Positions 8,153 to 17,325 of a DNA stretch of 64,000 nt are shown piece by piece. Under the pieces are notes generated by a model that was not told the origin of the DNA, searched no databases, and saw only the letters and a program-made list of their open reading frames with translations. Numbering within the stretch: the stretch's first letter is position 1; the number at the start of each line of letters is the position of its first letter. The position numbers and the translations under genes are program-made. This stretch comes from Coliplasma sp045538555 (GTDB lineage: Bacteria > Bacillota > Clostridia > Oscillospirales > CAG-382), in contig JAZSRP010000043.1 in NCBI GenBank assembly GCA_045538555.1, positions 1 to 64,000 of the forward strand. Reading direction: 5' to 3'.

Positions 8153-10138
8153 ATGAGCTATCGGATTTTTGAGTACGATCCCTATCTATTGCCGTATGAG
8201 CCCCACATCGAATACAGAATGAACCGCTTTTTGGCAAAAAAAGAAGTATTGCTGAAGGCGGGCCAGTCTTTGTCTGATTTTGCCAACGCACATGAGTATT
8301 TTGGTTTTCACAAGACAGACAAGGGTTGGTTTTACCGTGAGTGGGCTCCTGCCGCGGATTCTGTCTATCTCATGGGTGATATGAACGGCTGGAACAAAAC
8401 CGAGCTTGAGCTGACACCTGTGGGGAACGGGGTTTTTGAGATTTTTCTTGATGGCGCCGATGCTTTGTATCACGGTTGCAAAGTAAAAACCGTTGTTAAA
8501 CATAAAGGTCAGTTGCTGGAGAGGATACCCCTTTATGCCCGAAGAGTTGTTCAGGATCCTGTCAATTACAGCTGGTGCTGTGAAATTGTCGATAGTCCTG
8601 CATATAGATGGCACAAGCCGCATTTTTGCCCCAAGAACGAGCTTTTTATTTATGAATGTCATGTTGGGATGGCGCAGGAAAAAGAAGGCGTAGGCAGCTT
8701 TTTGGAGTTTCGTGACAATATACTGCCAAGAATCAAGGAGCAGGGGTACAATGCCATTCAGATCATGGCTGTTATGGAGCATCCTTATTATGGTTCATTT
8801 GGTTATCAGGTTTCTTCATTTTTTGCTGTTTCATCACGATTTGGCACGCCTGATGATCTCCGTTCTCTTATTGACACTGCCCATTCGATGGGCATCTGTG
8901 TGCTCCTGGACGTGATACACTCACATGCTGTAAAAAATACTGCCGAGGGTATCAACTGTTTTGACGGAACTGAATTTCAGTTCTTCCACGAGGGACCTCG
9001 GGGAGACCATCCCGCTTGGGGAACAAAGCTATTTGATTATGACAAGCCCGAGGTTATACATTTTCTCTTGTCAAATTTGAAATTCTGGATCAATGAATTC
9101 CATTTTGACGGTTTTAGATTTGACGGCGTGACTTCCATGATTTACCACGATCATGGGCTTGGTACGGATTTTTGCGGTTATGACAAGTACTTCTCCGGAA
9201 ATACAGATCATTCTGCGATTACTTATCTGCAGCTTGCCAATCAGCTTATACGCGAGGTAAACCCAGATGCAGTGACGATTGCTGAGGATATGTCCGCAAT
9301 GCCCGGCATGTGTCTGCCTATTGAAGACGGCGGAATAGGATTTGATTATCGTTTGGCAATGGGGACACCTGATATGTGGATCAAACTGCTGAAGAAATAC
9401 CGCGATGAGGACTGGAATATGCGGTATATCTGGCACGAGCTTGTCAGCAGACGTCCTATGGAAAAATACATCGGATATGCAGAGTCACACGATCAGGCGT
9501 TGGTGGGCGACAAAACCATTATGTTTTGGCTTTGTGACAAAGAGATGTACTATGGAATGTCCACGCTGACACCAAATATGAGCGTTGATAGGGGAGTCGC
9601 TCTTCACAAAATGATACGTCTTTTGACTTTGTCGCTTGCAGGTGAGGGATACCTCAATTTTATGGGCAATGAATTTGGACATCCTGAGTGGATCGATTTC
9701 CCCCGTGAAGGCAACGGCTGGAGCTACAAATACTGCCGCAGACAATGGAATCTTGTAGATGATGAATTGCTTAGATACAAGGATTTGGCGTTGTTTGACA
9801 AAGAAATGATAAAGCTTGCAAAGAGCAAAAAGCTGTTTTCTGCTCCACCGGTCAGTATGTATATTGACGAGGAAGCGCAGGTTCTTGTTTACAGCAGAAA
9901 TGGGGTTGTATTTGCTTTTAATTTCAATCCCTCCCATTCTTTTGCATCATATCCGCTGAGAAACGTTCCTCTTGGTGCATACAATGTAGTTCTGTCTACC
10001 GACGAGTCCCGTTTTGGCGGTTTTGACCGTATTTCGGACACTCAAAAATACGTTGTTCATTCCCTTGAGGATGGGGCAATGGGATTTGAGATTTATTTGC
10101 CGTCAAGGACAGCAATTGTGCTCAAAAAAATCAAATAA
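8153..10138 (+). CDS. glgB: 1,4-alpha-glucan branching enzyme, GH13, eukaryotic-type
   Basis: Makes alpha-1,6 branches in glycogen. The 661-aa protein has an N-terminal CBM48-like domain (WFYREWAPAADSVYLMGDMN), the GH13 barrel and a C-terminal beta domain. Catalytic residues are D324 (DGFRFDGVTS), E378 (TIAEDMS) and the Asp in YAESHDQ. The stretch HPYYGSFGYQVSSFFAVSSR with DTAHSMGICVLLDVIHSHAV resembles the animal and plant branching enzymes more than the classical E. coli/Bacillus GlgB. The ATG at 8153 was chosen because GAGGTG precedes it; the TTG at 8141 overlaps that site. No other glycogen gene is adjacent, which is unusual for glgB. Confidence 0.93.
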   Translation: MSYRIFEYDPYLLPYEPHIEYRMNRFLAKKEVLLKAGQSLSDFANAHEYFGFHKTDKGWFYREWAPAADSVYLMGDMNGWNKTELELTPVGNGVFEIFLDGADALYHGCKVKTVVKHKGQLLERIPLYARRVVQDPVNYSWCCEIVDSPAYRWHKPHFCPKNELFIYECHVGMAQEKEGVGSFLEFRDNILPRIKEQGYNAIQIMAVMEHPYYGSFGYQVSSFFAVSSRFGTPDDLRSLIDTAHSMGICVLLDVIHSHAVKNTAEGINCFDGTEFQFFHEGPRGDHPAWGTKLFDYDKPEVIHFLLSNLKFWINEFHFDGFRFDGVTSMIYHDHGLGTDFCGYDKYFSGNTDHSAITYLQLANQLIREVNPDAVTIAEDMSAMPGMCLPIEDGGIGFDYRLAMGTPDMWIKLLKKYRDEDWNMRYIWHELVSRRPMEKYIGYAESHDQALVGDKTIMFWLCDKEMYYGMSTLTPNMSVDRGVALHKMIRLLTLSLAGEGYLNFMGNEFGHPEWIDFPREGNGWSYKYCRRQWNLVDDELLRYKDLALFDKEMIKLAKSKKLFSAPPVSMYIDEEAQVLVYSRNGVVFAFNFNPSHSFASYPLRNVPLGAYNVVLSTDESRFGGFDRISDTQKYVVHSLEDGAMGFEIYLPSRTAIVLKKIK

Positions 10139-10217
10139 AATGTATTTCACTCCTTTTGCGTGTGCTGGGAATAAAAATATTATTCTGTAGTATACTGATA
10201 TAAAAGGAGTGATTTTT

Positions 10218-10688
10218 TTGAAGATAAAATGGAAGCTATTAATTGCCTGTATTGCATTGCCGTTGATAGTAGGAGGACTTGCATCGCTTCTAACTATGGA
10301 CAGTATGGAAACATTTGAGGCGCTATCAAAACCTCCGCTGTCTCCTCCGGGATGGCTTTTTCCTGCTGTGTGGACGGTTTTGTATATACTGATGGGTGTT
10401 GCCTCGTATCTTGTGCTTGTATCTGGTTCTCCACAGGATTCTATCAACCGTGCCCTAAAATTTTACGGAATTCAGTTGGCGCTGAATTTTGGATGGACAC
10501 TTTTGTTTTTCAACCTGTCGGCATATTGGGTTGCTTTTGCGTGGCTCTTGCTTCTTTGGATATTTGTATTTCTCACGTGGCGCGAGTTCAAAAGCAATTC
10601 AGCGGCTGCGGGATGGTTGCTTGTGCCGTATCTGATCTGGATCACTTTTGCAGCGTATCTGAACGCAGGCATTGCATATCTGAACTGA
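10218..10688 (+). CDS. TspO/MBR family membrane protein
   Basis: A 156-aa protein with five hydrophobic segments, the normal topology of TspO, the bacterial homologue of the mitochondrial translocator protein that binds porphyrins. The family signature is clear: LSKPPLSPPGWLFPAVWTVLY, then NFGWTLLFFN, then WLLVPYLIWITFAAYLNAGI. The start is taken as TTG at 10218, eight nt after AAAGGAG (10203-10209); a GTG at 10209 overlaps that ribosome site. The gene stands alone and is closed by a terminator. The physiological role in this organism cannot be read from the sequence. Confidence 0.92.
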   Translation: MKIKWKLLIACIALPLIVGGLASLLTMDSMETFEALSKPPLSPPGWLFPAVWTVLYILMGVASYLVLVSGSPQDSINRALKFYGIQLALNFGWTLLFFNLSAYWVAFAWLLLLWIFVFLTWREFKSNSAAAGWLLVPYLIWITFAAYLNAGIAYLN

Positions 10689-10691
10689 ATG

Positions 10692-10726
10692 AAAAAAGAC
10701 TTGTTGTTTGCCAACAAGTCTTTTTT
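10692..10726 (+). terminator. Intrinsic terminator after the TspO gene
   Basis: A 15-bp stem AAAAAAGACTTGTTG / CAACAAGTCTTTTTT with loop TTTGC begins 4 nt after the stop. A-T symmetry makes it usable in both directions. Confidence 0.9.
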
Positions 10727-10756
10727 GATTGGTGCCTTTTAAGGCGTGGAAATAAA

Positions 10757-10775
10757 CCCCCGGTTCTACCGGGGG
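10757..10775 (+). repeat. Subterminal hairpin of an IS200-like element
   Basis: CCCCCGGT-tct-ACCGGGGG forms a perfect 8-bp GC-rich stem. IS200/IS605 elements have no terminal inverted repeats but carry such a hairpin near the left end for TnpA recognition. It lies 102 nt before the transposase fragment in the right orientation. It has no T tract, so it is not a terminator. Confidence 0.65.
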
Positions 10776-10799
10776 AAGAAAATTACTTTTGTATATGCA

Positions 10800-10871
10800 T
10801 AATAAAACCTCCGTGATATAATTGTGTAAAGGTTTGGCGACCGCATTACACAATGAAAAACGGAGGTTTTA
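10800..10871 (+). promoter_or_regulatory. Long hairpin sequestering the tnpA ribosome binding site
   Basis: ATAAAACCTCCGT at 10802-10814 is complementary to ACGGAGGTTTTAT at 10860-10872 (boundaries within 2 nt). A nested pair ATTGTGTAA / TTACACAAT lies inside. The GGAGGT used by tnpA (ATG at 10877) is in the 3' arm, so the folded RNA would hide it. IS200 elements are known to limit transposase translation this way. Confidence 0.65.
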
Positions 10872-10876
10872 TAGCG

Positions 10877-11104
10877 ATGTTAAAAAATGAGAAAAACGAA
10901 ATAAAAAGTAGCGCCCATTCAAAATACAGATGCCAATATCATATAGTATTTGCCCCAAAATATCGCAGACATGAGATATATGGACAAATCAAAAAAGATA
11001 TAGGGAAAATACTACGTAAATTGTGTGAACAAAAAGGCGTAGAGCTAATAGAATCAGAAGCGTGTGTAGACCAGTTCAACCGGTGGTTTTGTTTTTTACG
11101 ATAG
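10877..11104 (+). pseudogene. Truncated IS200/IS605 Y1 transposase (TnpA)
   Basis: The first ~65 residues match IS200 TnpA (SKYRCQYHIVFAPKYRRHEIYGQ, LCEQKGVELIESEACVDQ). The match stops just before the HUH metal-binding motif and all of the catalytic Tyr half, where the sequence runs into the tyrS 3' end. A full family member is about 150 aa, so this cannot be active. The ATG at 10877 has GGAGGT 9 nt upstream. The right end of the element is missing, so the remnant arose by deletion or by one-sided replacement at tyrS. Confidence 0.85.
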
Positions 11105-12260
11105 CTTTGATAAATTTGTTTTTGCCCTTGCTGACTACATATTCACCGGCAGAGTCAAGAACTTTGTTAGGGTCGGTAATCTGTGTTCCGTCAAGCTTGA
11201 CACCGCCTCCTGTGATGAGTCGGCGCGCCTCGCTGTTTGAGGGAGCAAGACCGGATTTTGAAAGCACTTCGATCAATCTGATGCCTGACTCAAACTCCAT
11301 TGATGCGATATCCTGAGGTATCCCGCCGCCTGCAACGCTCTGGTATCTCTTTTCTGCAGCTTCAATGGCTTCTTTTCCGTGATAGAGGGTGATGATCGCC
11401 TCTGCATAGAGCTTGTGAGCAGCTCTTATATCAGACTCGCAAAGGGGTTTGTATTCATCCTCGGGAAGCTCAGTGGTAAGGTTGAAATATGTGAGCAACA
11501 AATTGTCGGGAACCTTCATGCATTTCTCGTACATGATCTCTGCGGGCTCGTCGATACCGATATAGTTGTCAAGAGATTTTGACATTTTTTCAACGCCGTC
11601 AAGTCCGGGAAGCAGGGGGAATGTAATAACCTCCTGAGATGACTGGCCATAATCCTTTTGGAGCTCTCTGCCTACCAAAAGGTTGAATGTCTGATCGTTT
11701 CCTCCGACCTCAATATCAGCATTGAGTGCAACACTGTCGTAGCCCTGCATTAGAGGGTAGAAAAGCTCGTGCATGCCGATGGGGCGTTTCTCGTTGTAGC
11801 GTTTGGCAAAATCGTCTCTCTCCAGAATACGTGCGAGAGTGTATTTTCCGGCAAGGGAAAGAACATCCTCAAAAGTCATTTTTCCCAACCATTCGGAGTT
11901 GTAAGTAATGGTTGTTTTTTCTCTGTCAAGAATTTTTGTTACTTGCTCATAGTAGCTGATAGCATTTTCGCGCGTCTGTTCAAAAGTGAGAGGAACACGG
12001 GTCTTGCTTTTTCCGGAGGGGTCACCGATCATTGCCGTAAAATCACCGATGACAAAAATGATCTCATGTCCCAGATCCTGCAGCATCTTGAGTTTTCTCA
12101 ACACAACAGAGTGGCCGAGATGAAGATCAGGACGGCTGGGATCCGCACCCATCTTTATTCTGAGCTTTTTTCCGCTCTCAAGCTTTTCTTTCAGTCCCTC
12201 GGGAGAGAAAACGCTTATGGCATCACGCATGATAATATTGTATGCTTCTGTACCTGTCAT
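11076..12260 (-). CDS. tyrS: Tyrosyl-tRNA synthetase (TyrZ-like)
   Basis: Charges tRNA-Tyr. The 394-aa class I synthetase carries the HIGH-type motif PDLHLGHS (44-51), the KMSKS motif (GVEKMSKSLDN) and a C-terminal S4 RNA-binding domain ending in KNKFIKAIVKN. PDLHLGH with IGDFTAMIGDPSGKS resembles the TyrZ subgroup rather than classical Bacillus TyrS. It starts 25 nt after the PPIase gene, so it is probably the last gene of the pth-mfd-PPIase operon, and there is no room for a T-box leader. The stop codon lies within 10 nt of an IS200 remnant, but the protein looks complete. Confidence 0.96.
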   Translation of the reverse strand: MTGTEAYNIIMRDAISVFSPEGLKEKLESGKKLRIKMGADPSRPDLHLGHSVVLRKLKMLQDLGHEIIFVIGDFTAMIGDPSGKSKTRVPLTFEQTRENAISYYEQVTKILDREKTTITYNSEWLGKMTFEDVLSLAGKYTLARILERDDFAKRYNEKRPIGMHELFYPLMQGYDSVALNADIEVGGNDQTFNLLVGRELQKDYGQSSQEVITFPLLPGLDGVEKMSKSLDNYIGIDEPAEIMYEKCMKVPDNLLLTYFNLTTELPEDEYKPLCESDIRAAHKLYAEAIITLYHGKEAIEAAEKRYQSVAGGGIPQDIASMEFESGIRLIEVLSKSGLAPSNSEARRLITGGGVKLDGTQITDPNKVLDSAGEYVVSKGKNKFIKAIVKNKTTG

Positions 12261-12285
12261 TTTTTAATTTCTCCAATTCTTTTTA

Positions 12286-13782
12286 TCAAGAATAAAAATT
12301 GTCGTCAAGTGCGGGAATTGAAGCCACATCAAATCTTGAAATGACCTCGTTGTTGATCTCAATATCATCGTTGAATGAAAGGATGTATTGATAGAAAGCG
12401 TCGTTAATGAGGGTATCCTCTATTGTTGAATAAATCTCTTCAGTGATATCATCTGCCTTGAGTTCAAGCTTTTTGACGATAAATACGCCGTCATTGCTGA
12501 TCTCTTTGAGAATATACTCGCCAACCTTTGCATCTTTTATGGCCTTTTCAAGATCGCTGTAGTTTGTTTTTCCGTCGGTTGTCACAGCGGGTTTTTCGTA
12601 GAAATAGTAGTCCTTGTCCTCTTTTACAAAACCGTCAAGCTCGCCCGATTTGAGTTTTTCAAAGCACTCGTTTGCCTCAAAACGTATTTTGTCAGCGCTC
12701 ATTGCTGCTGCAACAGAGACTTTGATACTTCCTTTTGTATTTCCGTCAGCGTCGGTTGTGCCAAAAAGATCTGTGTCAGAAAGCTCAAGTTTTTCAATTA
12801 CATGATAACCGTATTGTGTCTTGGCGATGCCTACGGCACCGATCTCCAGATCGAAAGAAAGCTCTTCAAATTCTTTTACCATCTTTCCTTTGGTAAAAGT
12901 ATAGGTATATCCGCTATCGTCGGTAGCGTGCTTGAAATCATCAAGAGTCTTTTCGCCGCTCTGAATTGCAGCCAGGGCGCTCTCTGCATCGGATTTTGCT
13001 TTTTCAACTTCTTCTTTTGACAGCTCTTTGCCGGTAGCGTCAACTGTTTTGTAGAGAACATGGTTGACTTTTACGTAGTTTTCATAAAAATACGTCTTGA
13101 TCTCGTCGTCTGTCAAATCAAAAATATACTGAGTGTTGTTTCCGTCTTTGTCCTCGGTGAGGAACGAATATATACATCCTTCAAAGCTGAAATATTCGCT
13201 GAGGAACTTTTCTGTAACGGAGGATTCCGGAATTTTTGCAACACCGTTGTCGCCGTATCTGAAATCACTGTAAAGATTGAGAAGATAATTGTATCTCTCG
13301 TATCTTTCGATACTGCTGCGTACAAATCCCATTTTTGCAAGCTCGATCTCAAAAAGATCCTTTCCACCGTAGGCATACTCAAGCTCATCAACGTAGGTGC
13401 TGATTTCATTGATGGATGACTCATCGGTGATAGTCAGCCCCGCCTCATCGCAGAGATGCTCAATAATAAGAACACGCTTGGCAGTCTCATCTATTGCCTC
13501 TTTGATATAATCAGAAACTGTTTTTCCGTCCTCTGAGAATGACTGCTTGAGTATATCTGCCTCCTGATAGACAGTGCCTGTCATTTGATAGAGATAATAT
13601 TGGTAATAATATACAACGTTGTCCTTGACGATTGACGCGATATAAAGATAATCGCTCTCGTTGAGAGTTTTGTCACCGTAGCGCATCACAACGTCTCCGC
13701 CGCTCAAAACGCCGCATGAGCAGAATGAAAGCATCAAAGCGATGACAAGAAACAAGCTGATCATATTTTTGATCTTTTTCAT
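12286..13782 (-). CDS. Secreted parvulin-type peptidyl-prolyl isomerase lipoprotein (PrsA/SurA-like)
   Basis: A 498-aa exported foldase. The start at 13782 gives a clean signal (MKKIKNMISLFLVIALMLSF) with lipobox Cys in FCSCG; AAAGG lies about 11 nt upstream. An in-frame ATG 7 codons earlier has no such site. Residues about 50-220 are a helical SurA-N/PrsA-like chaperone region. A parvulin domain follows, from VNHVLYK through AKTQYGYHVIEKLEL, with a lysine-rich insert. The C-terminal ~130 residues match nothing I recognise. It lies directly after mfd, a neighbourhood (pth-mfd-PPIase) common in Clostridia. Expected role is folding of secreted proteins at the outer membrane face. Confidence 0.88.
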   Translation of the reverse strand: MKKIKNMISLFLVIALMLSFCSCGVLSGGDVVMRYGDKTLNESDYLYIASIVKDNVVYYYQYYLYQMTGTVYQEADILKQSFSEDGKTVSDYIKEAIDETAKRVLIIEHLCDEAGLTITDESSINEISTYVDELEYAYGGKDLFEIELAKMGFVRSSIERYERYNYLLNLYSDFRYGDNGVAKIPESSVTEKFLSEYFSFEGCIYSFLTEDKDGNNTQYIFDLTDDEIKTYFYENYVKVNHVLYKTVDATGKELSKEEVEKAKSDAESALAAIQSGEKTLDDFKHATDDSGYTYTFTKGKMVKEFEELSFDLEIGAVGIAKTQYGYHVIEKLELSDTDLFGTTDADGNTKGSIKVSVAAAMSADKIRFEANECFEKLKSGELDGFVKEDKDYYFYEKPAVTTDGKTNYSDLEKAIKDAKVGEYILKEISNDGVFIVKKLELKADDITEEIYSTIEDTLINDAFYQYILSFNDDIEINNEVISRFDVASIPALDDNFYS

Positions 13783-13846
13783 ATAAAATTTTGCCTTTCT
13801 CATTGTATTCTACACATTATAACTCATTTCAACTGTTTTGTCTATA

Positions 13847-16800
13847 CTAATTTTGTGACAATTTTAAGTACCTGAAAACGACCTTTTCTGCCATATCCAG
13901 ATTATTTTCCTTTTCACGCAATCTGTATGCTATGTGTGGTCTTCCGCCTGCGGAAAGCATCACTGCACCCTTGAACGGATCCTCTGAAGCAATAACAGCT
14001 GCTTTTTCAATTGACAGCGTGGGAGTATAAAAGCTCAAAACGTTGCTGTTTTGTTCAATTGAAGTAAAACCGCATTCCATTGCCGTATTTCGTATCAAAG
14101 AGACACGAATGAGATTTTGTGTTGGTTTTGGAATATCTCCAAACCTGTCGTTCAACTCATCAAAAAGATCGTCAACATCATCACAGTTACGGATTGAAGC
14201 GATTTTTTTGTATACGTCAATACGCATTGCGGAGGAAGAAATGTAGTTTTCGGGAATAAAAGCGTTGCAAAGAATGTCGATGCTGCAGTTCCTCTCTGCA
14301 ACCGGTGCAATACCTTTTTCTGCATTTATAGCATCTTCAAGTATCTTTATGTAAAGATCATACCCGATTGCTTCAAGATGACCGCTCTGCTCTGAACCGA
14401 GGAGGTTTCCGGCACCTCTCAGCTCAAGATCTCTCATGGCGATCTTGAATCCTGAACCAAACTCTGTAAATTCCTTGATTGCTTCCAGCCGTTTTTCGGC
14501 AATTTCGTTCATTATCTTGTTTTTTCTATACGTAAGGTATGCGTATGCTTTTCGTGTAGATCTTCCCACCCGTCCTCTGATCTGGTGCAGCTGTGACAGG
14601 CCCATACGGTCGGCGTCTTCAATAATGAGGGTATTTGCATTTGGAACATTGATACCGGATTCGATAATAGTTGTGCAAACAAGTATGTCGATTTTTCCTT
14701 CTACCATATCTGCCCAGACGTCAGAAAGCGTTTCTTTGTCCATCTGGCCGTGAGCAATTCCGACAGTATGATCGGGAAATGCATTGGAAATGCGTGTCGC
14801 TGTTGAAAAGATAGAATCAACAAAATTGTGGAGATAGAACACCTGCCCGCCCCGGCGGAGCTCGCGTCTTATGGCTTCAAACAAAACCTCATCATCCTGC
14901 TCAACCACAAATGTTTGCACCGGCACTCTGTCCATGGGCGCTTCTTCCAATACAGACATATCACGGATTCCGCTAAGTGCCATATTGAGGGTTCTTGGTA
15001 TAGGTGTTGCGGTCAACGTCAGTACGTCAACGCCTTTTGCAAGCTCTTTCAAACGTTCCTTGTGAGTGACGCCAAAGCGTTGCTCCTCGTCGACAACAAG
15101 TAGTCCGAGATCCCAAAACTGAATATCCTTTTGCAACAGTCTGTGAGTACCAACTATAATATCAATTTGTCCTTCACGCAGCTTGCAAATAATTTCGGTT
15201 TGTTCTTTTTTTGTAACAAAACGTGAGAGCATTGCAATTTTTACGGGGTACCCTCTGAACCGAGCCAAAAGAGTCTGATAATGTTGAAGCGAAAGAATGG
15301 TTGTAGGTACCAAAAATGCCGCCTGCTTTCCTGAAAAAACGCACTTGAATATGGCGCGTAGCGAAACCTCTGTTTTTCCAAATCCAACGTCTCCGCACAA
15401 AAGTCGATCCATGGGGTAGGGGTTTTGCATATCTCTTTTTATTTCCTCTGCCGCCTGCATTTGACCGTCAGTTTCGGCATATTCAAATCCTGCTTCAAAC
15501 TCGTCCTGGAGTTCATCGTCGGGAGGAAAAGCGTATCCCGGTTGGTTGCGGCGTTCTGCATAAAGCTTGATCAAATCTTTGGCAATGTTTGCGGCAGATG
15601 CTTTTGCCTTTGCTTTGGCACGTTTCCACTCAGCGCCGCCCATTTTTGAAAGCTTTGTGTCCTCGGCTCCGATATATTTGCTCACCATATCCAGCTGATC
15701 GCACGGAACGTAAAGTATACCTCCGTCAGCATAAACGATTTTGATAAAATCACGTGACATCCCTTGTGATACAAGGTTTTGGATACCTTGATACCGTCCT
15801 ATACCATGATTGATATGCACCACAAGATCACCGGTGTTAAGATCGGCATATGACGCAATTCGCTCTCCTTTGACAGCTTTTGCCATACGCTTCCTGCCCA
15901 TGGATCCCTCATGAAGACGGGTGGCGGACTTGTCGGTATACAGCACAAAATTTCCCTTTGGAAGCTCAAATCCCGAATAGAAACCAAAATCACCTGATGC
16001 AACTGCGATTCTGTAATCGTGAAGAACACCAAAATATGGATATGCGGCAATATCATTCTCGGCAAGTATATCAAGCATCGCCGAGGCAGAATAATCTCCG
16101 GAGCATACGATCATTACTGTGTGCGAAGAGTCGAGATGTGCTTGAATATCATCAATGAATATATCTGTTTTGTCGGGAATCTGCATTACGGTTTTTGTAG
16201 TAATATTGTAAGATGCAGAAGCACTGACAAAATTTCCGGAGCTTGAAAAAGTGTCCACAAGCACGGTGTTTACTCCGAGAAGGGATCCCAACTCATCACT
16301 GTTGCAGATCGGTCTGCAATTCTTCATTTTGCACAAACCGCTTTTTGCAAGAGATTCGATGGAATTGTAAGAAATTTGCTCAAACCCTCTTGCTCTGTCA
16401 ATGACTCTCTTTGAATCAACAACAATACGCAAAGCATCACTGCAGGCGTCAAGTATAGATTCCTTTTGGTTGTAAATAAGAGAAAAATATCTATCCGATA
16501 TCCCGCACCGGTCGTCCTTTTCCGCCTTTTCAAGATCAGAAAAAAGATCAGCGCGTCGTTTTTCTGATCCCTCAAAATGGTCAAGCAGATACTTTACCTC
16601 TCTTTTGACAGCAAGCAGTGTGTTGTCGGTAGCCGTCAACTCAGAGCAGGGGAGAACATGAATGCTCTCGAGGTTTTCCACTCTTCTTTGAGATACAATA
16701 TCAAAACGTCCGATGAGATCAATTTCATCACCAAAAAAGTCAATTCTTACCGGTGAGTCACCGCCGGGGGTAAAAATATCCAAAATTCCGCCGCGTACAG

Positions 16801-17317
16801 AGAATTGCCCCACGCCTTCTACAATATCGGTGCGCTTGTAACCCATTCTTATCAATTTTGCAGTAACTTTGTCAATGGAGGCAGCATCGCCCCTTGACAG
16901 AGAAAAAGAGATCTCTTGCAAAAAATCGGCAGGCATTGTGTATTGCATCACTGCGTCAGGCACCGCAATTACAACATCATAGTCCCCTTGCAGGCATTTC
17001 CAGAGAACAGTGAGGCGCTCGTGCTCCCATTCTCTTGAATACGCAGAAACCGTATCAAGCACAAGATCTCTGGTAGGGAATATAAGCACTCTTTCAAAAA
17101 ATACCGAGAGTGCATCCCTGAGACGAAGAGCTTCTTTCTCTTCGGAAACAAGGATAAATCCTTTATTTTCTGTGTCTTTCAGCAATGCGGAAATGAAAAA
17201 AGGGCGCGAAGAATCGCACATCCCACTGATGTGGCAGGGCATGTGTCTTTCTTTTATGCCGTTGAGTACGGCTCTGTATTCGCTGTCCTTTAAAAACTGT
17301 TTGAGTATTTGTTCCAT
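13847..17317 (-). CDS. mfd: Transcription-repair coupling factor Mfd
   Basis: DNA translocase that removes RNA polymerase stalled at lesions and recruits UvrA. The 1156-aa length is normal. In order: UvrB-like N-terminal domains (FSVRGGILDIFTPGG near residue 170), the CarD-like RNA-polymerase interaction domain (GDLVVHINHGIGRYQGI near 495), the RecG-like motor with Walker A GDVGFGKTE (near 640), DEEQRFG (near 742), TATPIPRTL, and the C-terminal TRCF domain. Start ATG has no strong ribosome site but sits 8 nt after the pth stop, suggesting coupling. Confidence 0.98.
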   Translation of the reverse strand: MEQILKQFLKDSEYRAVLNGIKERHMPCHISGMCDSSRPFFISALLKDTENKGFILVSEEKEALRLRDALSVFFERVLIFPTRDLVLDTVSAYSREWEHERLTVLWKCLQGDYDVVIAVPDAVMQYTMPADFLQEISFSLSRGDAASIDKVTAKLIRMGYKRTDIVEGVGQFSVRGGILDIFTPGGDSPVRIDFFGDEIDLIGRFDIVSQRRVENLESIHVLPCSELTATDNTLLAVKREVKYLLDHFEGSEKRRADLFSDLEKAEKDDRCGISDRYFSLIYNQKESILDACSDALRIVVDSKRVIDRARGFEQISYNSIESLAKSGLCKMKNCRPICNSDELGSLLGVNTVLVDTFSSSGNFVSASASYNITTKTVMQIPDKTDIFIDDIQAHLDSSHTVMIVCSGDYSASAMLDILAENDIAAYPYFGVLHDYRIAVASGDFGFYSGFELPKGNFVLYTDKSATRLHEGSMGRKRMAKAVKGERIASYADLNTGDLVVHINHGIGRYQGIQNLVSQGMSRDFIKIVYADGGILYVPCDQLDMVSKYIGAEDTKLSKMGGAEWKRAKAKAKASAANIAKDLIKLYAERRNQPGYAFPPDDELQDEFEAGFEYAETDGQMQAAEEIKRDMQNPYPMDRLLCGDVGFGKTEVSLRAIFKCVFSGKQAAFLVPTTILSLQHYQTLLARFRGYPVKIAMLSRFVTKKEQTEIICKLREGQIDIIVGTHRLLQKDIQFWDLGLLVVDEEQRFGVTHKERLKELAKGVDVLTLTATPIPRTLNMALSGIRDMSVLEEAPMDRVPVQTFVVEQDDEVLFEAIRRELRRGGQVFYLHNFVDSIFSTATRISNAFPDHTVGIAHGQMDKETLSDVWADMVEGKIDILVCTTIIESGINVPNANTLIIEDADRMGLSQLHQIRGRVGRSTRKAYAYLTYRKNKIMNEIAEKRLEAIKEFTEFGSGFKIAMRDLELRGAGNLLGSEQSGHLEAIGYDLYIKILEDAINAEKGIAPVAERNCSIDILCNAFIPENYISSSAMRIDVYKKIASIRNCDDVDDLFDELNDRFGDIPKPTQNLIRVSLIRNTAMECGFTSIEQNSNVLSFYTPTLSIEKAAVIASEDPFKGAVMLSAGGRPHIAYRLREKENNLDMAEKVVFRYLKLSQN

Positions 17318-17325
17318 GTCTGGTT

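Noticed and set aside
12261..12285. Possible T-box leader before tyrS
   Set aside because: Only 25 nt separate tyrS from the upstream gene. No T-box specifier or antiterminator could fit.
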